Positions 39,799 through 48,910 of a stretch of DNA of 64,000 bases are shown here, one piece after another. The position numbers were made by a program, and so were the translations under genes. The notes below the pieces were generated by a model that was not told where the DNA came from, ran no database searches, and saw only the letters and a list, made by a program, of their open reading frames with translations. The DNA is taken from contig CAADRB010000002.1 of NCBI GenBank assembly GCA_900708905.1, forward strand, positions 4,195,308 to 4,259,307. The letters run 5' to 3'. The stretch comes from Hymenolepis diminuta. Taxonomy: Eukaryota; Platyhelminthes; Cestoda; Cyclophyllidea; Hymenolepididae. How positions within the stretch are numbered: position 1 is the first letter of the stretch; each line of letters opens with the position of its first letter.

Positions 39799-39914
39799 TC
39801 CTATAAGAGATTCGCAAATCAGTTTAAATATATAAAACTTCAATACAAATAGACAACGATATAATATTCACTTCAAACAAATATTTATTCTAAAAAAATT
39901 ACAGATAAATAAAT
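39799..39914 (-). promoter_or_regulatory. Possible operon junction between NDUFAF4 and MTRF1L
   Basis: Only 116 nt separate the NDUFAF4 stop from the MTRF1L ATG on the same strand. The gap holds AATAAA at 39889-39884 and ends with TCTCTTATAG at 39801, two bases before the ATG. A poly-T tract ending in AG lies just after the upstream stop. This is the layout seen at spliced-leader operon junctions in flatworms; it is inference without RNA data. Confidence 0.5.
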
Positions 39915-40604
39915 CTACGCTTTAACAGGTGGTTCTAACTCATGCAAACGAGTATAACGCGAGACGCCATCATCAGCAATACGTTCATCTTCCTGATAAA
40001 TTGGCTTATCCAAGAGGACCTTTTCTTCTGTTGATTTAGAGGGAGGAACCCAGACTCGAGCAGATTCACATTCAAATAGGGAAAAGTAGTTACAAATAGA
40101 GGTGACAATTTCAGGATCAAGATCGAACTGTTCTGCCAATTGGGGTACTGTTTTGATATTCAACTGATAGCATTTTATCATATTAATAGCCTGAGACATC
40201 GTAATTTGCCCCTTAGGAATGACGTCAGGAATTGCAAATCCGAATTCAATATGAGGGTCTGGTATAGGACTACCCACTTCGAATCTCTATAAGCAATTAA
40301 AATAAAGATAATCGGAACTCACTTGTGGTAATTTTCTCGTTGACTTTTGAACATAATCAAAACCCTCCGGCAAAATGGTTTTCCTAATTCCTTCACTCTT
40401 AATATCAAGGGAGAATATCCGCTTTTCCAAATTAGTATTCTTTGAATGCAACAAAAGATCAGCTTTATTTTCTTCAGGGAAAATTTTAGGCCGATGTGCT
40501 GCTTTTTCTCGCATTTTGGCCTCTTTATCCAAGTGCTTTATGGCACGATTTGCCGCATTCCAGTTCCTTACAGCACGTTTAACTGAAGATGCTGCTGTGC
40601 CCAT
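39915..40604 (-). CDS. NDUFAF4: Mitochondrial complex I assembly factor NDUFAF4
   Basis: Helps assemble the peripheral arm of NADH dehydrogenase at the mitochondrial inner membrane. Two exons: 40604-40323 (94 codons) and 40286-39915 (123 codons plus TAG), giving 217 residues against 175 in human. The start MGTAASSVKRAVRNWNAANR keeps the family's Met-Gly and the R-N-x-N-x-x-N-R-A pattern. The most diagnostic part is near residues 130-175: IPKGQITMSQAINMI...QFDLDPEIVTSICNYFSLFE, which parallels the human IPKGKISIVEAL...YQLEQKDVNSLLKYFVTFE. The extra length is mostly between these blocks and at the C-terminus. It is the upstream gene of a close pair with MTRF1L and is divergent to beta-catenin. 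The intron is only 36 nt (see 40287-40322). Confidence 0.88.
40287..40322 (-). other. 36-nt intron in NDUFAF4
   Basis: GTGAGT donor and TTGCTTATAG acceptor, phase 0. Unspliced, the frame hits TAG at the acceptor; spliced, it continues as LPQ-RFEVGSPI. Such tiny introns are known from flatworm genes. Confidence 0.85.
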
Positions 40605-41886
40605 ATCGCGAAATCGGTAGGATTTCCTAGGCCGTTCAAGGTTAGGCTAGGTTAGGTTAGTTTGTTAAATAAATGTTTTACAGTTGCATTGAATAGAGAT
40701 TATTGCTATCATGAAATGAAATTGGAATCCTGTAATCAGAATATTCTATCCTAAATATACATTAAAGTTGGAATCGGAGTCCTAAATAATGTCTCTTACA
40801 GCACTAACCGACGAAATCAGCTGCCTCTCCCTATTAGCCGGACTGGGGCTGGCGGTTTAGTAGCCTGGGGTATAGGATTTTAGATATCCTAGATACTCCA
40901 TAAATAGCATAATATTTCGGACATCCAAGTTTGCAGTAGGAGGAGCTAATCATGTGTCGCGGTAATAAACGTGTGCATACAAACATGAACATCCGATATA
41001 GGATAGCTAGGACCTTCGACGCCGCTCTAGTAACATGCAGAGAACGTGAGACTGACCCTGCGCAAACTCATTTATCTAATTTATTCGTATTTATCATCCA
41101 TTTATAGTACTATAACATTTCATTCCTGGATATATTTTGCATTCAGGTCGAATTTATTGGAATTTTGGTTAATGTGGTAAAGTTTGTAGTAGCCCTTATC
41201 AAAATTTAAATTGGGCTATGAGGTGTGAAGTTTCGAAATGTACATACTTGATCATCGTTAAAATAATGTGGGTAATTTTTTTTTCACTGTCTCGCCCAAT
41301 ATATTGTCTCATTCAACTGTGTTCGCTACTTTAGAAGATTTTCAATATTGGAGAAATTATGACTGTTTCCGAAATGAATTCGCTTTAAATTTAACAATCC
41401 TTGCATATTCTTATTAGTAGCATCATTAAATTTGGAGGGAAAATAATTTTAAAGCATTTACCCGCATTTATTCAAATTAACCTTCATTTGCATTCAGCAA
41501 TTTAAAGTAAAAATAATGACCATTTGTGGTTGTAATGTACAACAAATTAAAAGATAATCATTTTACCATTATTAAAATATTTTTATATTCATCTATGCGT
41601 AATACCCCAGTCAGAGGATACAATTGTTAAGATTTCTCATAAAGTGAAATAAATTGCTCAAAAAATATGATAAAGAATTTTCAAAAAGCATTTAAGAAAA
41701 TTTTGCATTTTATATATTTTACTTCATAAAAACCTTGATTTTGTTTACATTTGCTAATATTTACGGTTAGTGTATTTGCATTCTTCAGAGCATTAATTAA
41801 ATGCCCCTGTTGGTGGCATTAACTCCGATTTCACACATGCGCGAATGCTAAGATCTATCGATTTGTAATAATTATATTAACAGAAA
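40605..41886. promoter_or_regulatory. Divergent intergenic region between NDUFAF4 and beta-catenin
   Basis: 1.28 kb, AT-rich, which must contain the starts of both genes. I see no clear TATA box or other site that decides a start. Near NDUFAF4 (about 40640-40662) is a short run of TTAGGT/TTAGGC-like units, too short and irregular to be telomeric. The sequence ATTATATTAACAG ends just before AAAATG of beta-catenin and could be an acceptor for a leader exon or spliced leader. Confidence 0.4.
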
Positions 41887-44687
41887 ATGAACCGAATTTT
41901 TTATTTTGATGAAACGACTTCACTGTCATCCGACTCTGGAATGGAGTCAGCTGAAGATACTCGTCCATCAAGTACGGCATCAGGAAATTCTCTCGACGAT
42001 TTACGATTGAACGACTGCTTTGGATTTGATTATCCCTTTAACTATGACGACGCTCTTTCAATGGTGCACATTTATTGTTCTGGATTATTATCTAGCAACA
42101 TCAATGTTGTTAAAACCTCGGCAATGCAGCTTTTCCTTCTTTGTCGTTCAGGATATTCGGAAGTTTTACTATCCTCTGCTCCAGAATTTTTCGGCTCCTT
42201 GAAAACTGTGGTAATTGCTTCGGACATTTCCAAACATTCTGATCTTATTCATTGCTTGAGCGGGATATTTTATTATCTAACTGAAAACGATACCGCTGTT
42301 TATCTAATTTCACCCGATTCTTGTATTGCCTTTGTAACAAGACTTCTATCATTCCCACTAGAGTCTTCCCTTTATTACACAGTTGCTGGTTTGCATAATT
42401 TACTGGATCACAAACTCCTTCGAGAGAAATTCCGAACTCCCCTTATCATTATCCTCCTCATTCAAATCCTATGGACGTGCTTTCTCTATGACAAATCATT
42501 TCAGCCGCCAGTTGCTCACAATCCATATCTGGCATTTGCCTCCTCAACTTCCCTCTCAAAATTTTTGGCCATCGTCTGCGACAGTCTTTACCTCCTTGCT
42601 CACAGAAACGAGATGTCAAAACGTCTGATGCATGCTAAGCAAGGTGTTATACCTCTCCTCTACTTTGTGCATACATATCCTTTTCAAAAGACTCAATCTG
42701 TATGTTTCCGCCTTCTGCGTATTCTCTCCACCCATCCACAAACCAAAAAGGATATCATCAAAAACGACCCCTCCTTGGCCTTCTTCAAGCACTCTGCAAG
42801 TTCCTCCTTTCAATCTCACTCACTTGATGCTTTCTGGACTCTTCGAAATCTATCTGATCAATGTGCTAGCCTCTCCAACCATCAGATGAATGAAATCAGT
42901 AAGATCCTACTCCTGAAACTTCAAAGCACAGACGAATCTCTAACTTGTATGAAAAGCTGTTTTTACTTTCTCTATGACCTGGGAGATCAATTCACTATCA
43001 GCAGATGTATCGCTGGAACCCTGGCAAATTTCACTTGTCGAAATCCATTCACGAAATTATTTCTTGTTCAGGTGAGTATCATTTTATTTGGATAACAATT
43101 TTATGCCTTATATGGCTATTAAATATGTATTACAGCCTGTATATAAGCATTGATCAACCGTTCAAGTGAATGTTGATCGAAAAAGAAGAAGTAGATTGTG
43201 AGTTTTTCACCAGAGAAGCTCAAAAATGCCACTGCCACATTCAAAATTATTGTTGATTAATATTTCTCCTTTTCAAGCTTGATATTTTAAAGTCATTTTA
43301 GATTTTTCGTAAAAAATAATGGAGTAAGTTATCATAGTGATAAGGTGTTAGTCTTTCTAACTGCTAACATCTTTTGCAAGCTCTTTGAATCCCAAATGAG
43401 TCTGATTCTTTGAAGAGGTCTGTAGTATGCTTCTGTACATCTGAAAGTCATAATTATCGTATCATTCCGATCTCCCCTTGCTCTCACACCGTGGGATCAG
43501 GTACCTATTTAAAATTCCCATAGTTGCTTCCCACCATAAGTAGCCCAATCCCTTCTCCCCTAACAACAACTTCATAAAATAGCCGCTTGTGCGCACGCAT
43601 CCATAAGAGCCAATCCAATCTGTGAATTTCCCTTCATCAGAGTTGGTGGTAGTAGTATCATAAAGACGGCGATTTTGCCATTCTCACGTCAATCTCTATC
43701 ATAAATGTTTATTTGATGATCACGTAATTATATGCTGTTTCACCTCAGCTGATGTAAAAATGAAAATTCACCTCAAGTTCAATTAGAGGTTTCGCGTTCA
43801 ATTCTATCCCCTCCCTCTCCCCCTCCCTCCTTTTTTTCGCTCAAAATGGGTGATTATTTCTTAAATTTTGAACTGAAATTTCATTTCAAGGTGTTTTATT
43901 TTAATAGGAGAGATTAATTTAAATCGTATTTCAACTTAGAAATCTATTCTGAGTTGATTTAATCCAAGCTAGAGAAGATTCTGAGTGATTTTTGCTGAAT
44001 GAGTGCTCTGCAATCCTCTCTATCCCTTAATAGCTATTGAATGGAAATCCACTTTAATATTCTTAACGCCCACAAACGAAGTCGATTATATTTATTCGCT
44101 TTTTATCTTTTTTTTAGAATGGTGCCGTCCCACTGCTAATGAGCTTGCTGACTTTCACAATGGAAGAGCTTTCATGTCATTCAACCCTCTGTCGAGGAAC
44201 TGTTTACGGAGGACTCTGTACAGCACCATCAAAGTATGACCCCATTCCACCTTCTCTTCTCTCTTGCCAATGTGGCCGACGTTCTCTGCCATTTCCAATA
44301 TTCCAAGCCACAGTAGATTTCGTTGAAGCAACTCTGCGATGTCTGTCCCATGTGACCTCATCCCATCAGCTCGCCAATGAGGCTCTTCACCAACTCTCCA
44401 CTGATTGGATGGACTGCTTGTTTAGTGACAGGGGCGTTTGTTGGATCAATGATCTATTTAGCATCACCTTGCGTCTAGATGACTGTGAAGTTGATCATGT
44501 TATCCACCCAATGGCTGAACAGCTGGATGGTCTGCAAGTACTCCATGTGTTCCAATTGGCAAAGGCTTGGTTGTCCCTAGCTCGAAATCAGCTGGCCGGT
44601 CGTGTTGGGTTTATGCCTGAGCAGGAAGTCTCCTTGAGATCAGCTGTGAGGAATATGGAACTTTGTCTTCTGTCTGTTATCGATTCC
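41887..44687 (+). CDS. CTNNB1: Beta-catenin (armadillo family), first two coding exons, 3' partial
   Basis: Transcriptional co-activator of Wnt signalling; some paralogues act in cadherin adhesion. Exons are 41887-43071 (395 codons) and 44118-44687 (190 codons), both phase 0, with donors GTGAGT and GTAAGT. Residues 16-21 are DSGMES, the beta-TrCP degron, and Ser17, Ser21, Thr25 and Ser29 have the exact four-residue spacing of human Ser33/37/41/45. Armadillo repeats begin by about residue 50. Clear matches to human include LESSLYYTVAGLHNLL, FLAIVCDSLYLLA, FWTLRNLSD and GTLANFTCRN. Lys268, Arg320, Asn321, Asn381 and Lys390 align with human Lys312, Arg386, Asn387, Asn426 and Lys435, the groove residues that hold TCF and cadherin. 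The N-terminus is too short to hold the usual alpha-catenin site. An in-frame TAA lies nine bases before the ATG. Later exons are not found in the window. Confidence 0.87.
43072..44117 (+). other. Intron 1 of beta-catenin
   Basis: 1046 nt from GTGAGT to a T-run ending in TTTTTTTTTAG. Splicing joins FLVQ to NGAVPLLMSLL, matching the human order (CQ followed by GGIEALVR). It contains a C-rich tract at 43808-43830 and a weak tRNA-like stretch near 43330-43400 that I do not call. Confidence 0.85.
43808..43830 (-). other. Possible G-quadruplex motif in beta-catenin intron 1
   Basis: On the minus strand the tract has four G runs of three or more separated by loops of one to three bases, with the core GGGAGGGGGAGAGGGAGGGG. 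The plus strand is the matching C-rich, i-motif-like tract. Whether it folds in vivo is unknown. Confidence 0.45.
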
Positions 44688-45077
44688 GTAAGTTTGTTGG
44701 AAGGTTTTGTGGTTTTAACCGTAAGTCTTTTCATTAGAGAGGATTATGTCGTATGTTTATTTGCTCAAAAGATATATTTAAACTCGTAAAAAAGGAAACT
44801 CAATAAGGAACTATATGGATTCCAATGTCTGGGATTTTAAAGAGAGAGACTGCTAGAATGTTGAAGTTTTGTTTAGGAATTTTGGTACTTGTGTTTTTGA
44901 GAATTCTCTTCTGCTTTGTGTTCATCTGACGAACGGCTCTGAGTTTGAGTCAACCGTTCTACTTACTATAACTTTCCTATATAAATGCACTTATCACTCC
45001 ATTGCTTCTTCTACCATAAATATAAGCTTACAAAACTCATTAAGGTATGTATTCACAACATAGTGGGAAGGTATATT

Positions 45078-45215
45078 GGAGCTGCCCTTATTAGGAACTC
45101 ACACTCTATCACCCATCTTGTAGACTAATATAGTTGGTCATCTACACCAATAGATATACTCCGATGAGCATCAATCTCATGAATTCTGTCTTAATAGGCG
45201 TGCAATATGTTACCA
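45078..45215 (+). repeat. Diverged dispersed repeat, copy 1
   Basis: Shares an exact 18-mer (CCGATGAGCATCAATCTC at 45161-45178) with 48852-48869, and looser similarity upstream (GGAG...CTCTTA/CCCTTA...AACTC...CATTCTATCAC). Family unknown. Confidence 0.45.
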
Positions 45216-45479
45216 TTTTTGAATTCGTTTGCCATCGGCATGAGAGCACATCACAATTTAGAAGAGTTGACTACGACTTCTCTTCTGTTTACGAAACATA
45301 TTTTTATTCTTTTTACAGATAGTCCGTAGTTCTTTGTTAGATATCTGTGTTGATTCCTCACAACGATTGTCTAATTTGGTTTGTTGAGTCGGAGAAAGAT
45401 GTATTTTAGCTCTACTTTGTCCAGGGACAGAACAAGTTCTTATCATTCGCATGCATGCATATATTTATTCACACTCGGT

Positions 45480-45830
45480 GTGTCAAGCAGCAATGCCGTC
45501 GACAAAGCGACGACACACCTGAAAAACTCTGCCCGGTAGACACGCCGCGTTGTATCCCGCTGCGCCTTGGCCGTGCGCTATTTGTCCTCTCTCCTCCTTT
45601 TGTCGGAGGCACTGCCGTGCCGCCAACGCCGCTGCCGCCGCTGTCGTTTACCGACATACGCGTCCGTATGCCGATTCTTGTACGCGCAACGCGGGGATTG
45701 ATAGATGGATCGCTCTCTAACGCTCTCGTGTGTACCCTAGAGCAGTAGTAGTAGTACCCCTCTTAATAGCGGGAGGCTTTGCCGCCAACGCCGCACTGCC
45801 GGAGCCGACAATAATCCATCGATTCACCGT
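45480..45830. promoter_or_regulatory. GC-rich island 1
   Basis: A stretch rich in GCC/CGC triplets (for example GCCGCCAACGCCGC at about 45781) in otherwise AT-rich DNA. Open frames through it have no domain and look like a composition effect. A regulatory role is a guess. Confidence 0.25.
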
Positions 45831-47869
45831 CTTCTTCTTATTCTCCTAGTTAAGTCAGAATTGAGCGGGCATTTTGACTCAGTCTCCTTTGCCTTCTTTT
45901 GTAAGGAATTGCTGACAGTCGCCTACCTTCTTTGCTGTCCTCAGCTCTCCCCCTCTTCCTTCAGAAATCAAATTCATTTAATCTATACTGATTAATAATT
46001 CCCTCGATGGGGATTCAATTAGCATATTAGAAGTGTTTTCTAAACATGATTTAATCTTTAAAATTGTCTAGATTGAAACATTCTTGGATGAAAAAGAAGT
46101 ATGTAAAAATACTCTTAATAGACGCGTTTTGTAGTCATCATACGCGGGCAAATACATAAGTAACTCAGATTTATTAAGTCTTAACATGCGTAATTCATTC
46201 AGTATAATCCTGGTTAATTGATCTCTTCTAACAGTATAAGGTGATTTCTTCATTTTGGTTGACTTTATCTAATAAACGCCAGGTGAAAAGAAGTCGAGAC
46301 GAAGAGCCTTATTGGGGCAAGCAAACACTAATTAAGGTTAAATTTGATGAGCGGAATCCTTCTTTATTAACATGAGCTGAAGATATTATCATTATTATTG
46401 TATAGAAAAGATTTTTCATGCAGTTAACCATCTAAATTAGAGGAAGCCCAAGAACAAGGGATTTATTTCACCAAAAATTGGCACTTTCTCAGGCCATTTC
46501 ACCTACTAGATTATATATATATAGGCTATTTTTCCCTAGCTTAGTACATGATTTATTTTACTAACATAGACTTATAAACGTAAAATTAATCCCCATTTAG
46601 TATCTCATATTACATTCGATGTTAATACTTAAAAAAAACATACGCATTATTTTTATTCAAAAGTGAATGAGCCCTATCGTTCTTCGACTTTGATAAAGCC
46701 GCTAGTCGTCTGGGTGAAATTATGTGCGGTGTCTGATTTCATCCGCTTTTACCGCCCATTTCAGTTATGCCGCTCATTTTACCGATGCAACAACTGCGAC
46801 TAGACTACAAACATGGCTAGACATATTGAACTCAATCCGCGGCTTGTACTATCCTATATTTCTTATACTCCTATGTTAGCCGAAGGATACTTCTATCTCC
46901 ATTCTGTTTGCAGAATGCCTAAGTATAAAAGCTGTTAGCCTGTTTTAAATAATGTGTCCTAATATCTGAGATGTTCCTTAGCAAAAGAATGTTTTTTACT
47001 TCTAGTAATAATTGTCCATACCTCCCAGAAAATTTCAATTACTAAACTAAAATTTACTGCTTTACAATCCGTTGAAAAAAGCTTAAGCAGGCCTTCAGTA
47101 CCATCTCTGTTATTTACATTCATTTAGAAAAAACATGTCGATGTTCGATCTTAAGGACCATAAAAAGTGCTTTTTTGATCGTTCCGAGCTTTGAAAACTT
47201 TTATTTGTGGATATTAATAAACTAAAGTTGTATGGTTTTCAAAAAGTGAAATTTTGGGTAAGAAAATATGAGAATGTGGAAACTTGTACACTACTCAGTT
47301 TGCATTGTAGCTCGAACTCACTTTTATCATTGGGTTCTTTCGAATCTTAGTGGTAACTTCAAAGCAAAAAAATTGTCCTATATTCCGGTTATAAATACTC
47401 TGCGAATTATGGTAATTCCCATGTATTCCAAGGGTAAATTTTTCATGTGTTTAAAATCCTACCTTTGGCCGCATGTACACATTTCCTTAACATCTCAGCA
47501 AGTATCTGTGGCCTTTAAGTATTGGAAATCCCTATTAAGTATTAACAAGTGTGGTATCTGGAGTGACCCAGACTCGGTTTGCATAACACGAACCTTCAAT
47601 GAAAGTCTGACTAACTCCAGATTAACGTCTGTATACTTTCGGAATTGTAGTCTGACATAATATTTCAAATGAAAATGTCTTCTTGACCTCTCGTAGGAAG
47701 TGTAAAATATTACAAGTATTTAGTATCTACAACTTCCAAGTATTTTGAACCTGGGATCTAATCGGCCACTGTATCTAATGTGACCGCTAATTCCTTCATA
47801 TTTACTTTTAAGAACAATCTCGGCAGCCATATTTTATTCATGATCGAGGGATTAAAACCGATGATGCGA

Positions 47870-48240
47870 AAATAGCCCGCGCATGTCTAGAAGCGATTCA
47901 CAGGTGCGTGTATAGCTATTTGCAAGCCAGCCAACGACACAGAGTGATGAGGTGAATGTGGATGTGTGTAAATGTGTCTGAGGACATGCCGCGCACTGCG
48001 AATAGTGAAAGAGATGGCTAGTTTACCGCTGCTACCGCCATTTACTTGAATGACTGGCTGGTCTCCTCCTTCCGAATCTACCGACCGGCAAACCGGTCGT
48101 GTTTTTCATGCCGCTCCCGCTTTAATCACGCGCTTTGATGTTGCCAACTATTTGTGCTTTCGGCCGGCTTTGTCGTCTACTGTTTGCTACCATTTGAACT
48201 TATTTCACTCCCTCTCCAGTCCAGCTTAGGATTTCAGTTA
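47870..48240. promoter_or_regulatory. GC-rich island 2 with a perfect hairpin
   Basis: Contains CGACCGG-CAAA-CCGGTCG at 48082-48099, a perfect 7-bp inverted repeat with a 4-nt loop. The hairpin includes AACCGGTC, which resembles the Grainyhead/CP2 site. No coding potential seen. Confidence 0.3.
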
Positions 48241-48751
48241 ACTTCCACTTAAGGAAGAAGCAAACCCATTCCGCATCTTACCATGATTTGACTTTTCCTT
48301 TCAATTTCAGTAAAGGAATGCAAATCCCGCTTATATAAATCCACATCTAGCCATCTATCACGCGATGTTCGGATTAGGTTTTCATGACTCATATAAGTAT
48401 ATATGCTAAAATTCTATTTACCATTGCCGCAGTACGCAAGAATAACTTATTCTTTAATCGCATTGCTAGTAGTCGGCAATCGCAACTCATTTTCAGATGA
48501 TTATTCTTCCTATCTACTCTTACTCCTTCTCCTGCTAACATATTGACAGAAAGTGATGAGAAATGTCCGATAAGTCATCTCAATGCAATTCATTGTATAA
48601 TGCACTCTGAAATAAAATTCAATCTAATTTAAGTAGAGAGCATGTAAAAAGAAAGTCTTTAGGAGCTACTTAGAGAATGAGGGAGAATAGTATTATAAAA
48701 CCTTTCCAAGTTCATTAAGGAAAGTATTAGTAACTATTGACTTAAGTAACT

Positions 48752-48910
48752 TGGAGTCGCTCTTAAGCGAAACTCGCATTCTATCACTACCTCCCCCTTT
48801 GCCGGTCTGAGTTGAAGTGTAAGATTGATCATCCACGTTACTCGGTGTGCACCGATGAGCATCAATCTCTTTACGTCTGATTCAGCAGACGAACACCTTT
48901 ACCACTGTGG
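48752..48910 (+). repeat. Diverged dispersed repeat, copy 2
   Basis: Partner of 45078-45215 in the same orientation, 3.7 kb downstream. The shared core is at 48852-48869. Looks like an old interspersed element without coding capacity. Confidence 0.45.

Noticed and set aside
40640..40662. TTAGGC/TTAGGT-like run as telomeric repeat
   Set aside because: Only about three irregular units, next to genes on both sides.
43325..43410. tRNA gene in beta-catenin intron 1
   Set aside because: A and B box-like words are present (TAGTGATAAGG, CTTTGAATCCC) but the arms do not pair into a cloverleaf; at most an old SINE fragment.
44688..44789. Extension of beta-catenin exon 2 to the TAA at 44787
   Set aside because: The extension begins at a perfect GTAAGT donor and loses armadillo similarity, so it is read as intron.
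47268..47660. 130-codon frame considered as a further beta-catenin exon
   Set aside because: No armadillo similarity, no matching phase-0 acceptor that would continue exon 2, AT-rich codon use.
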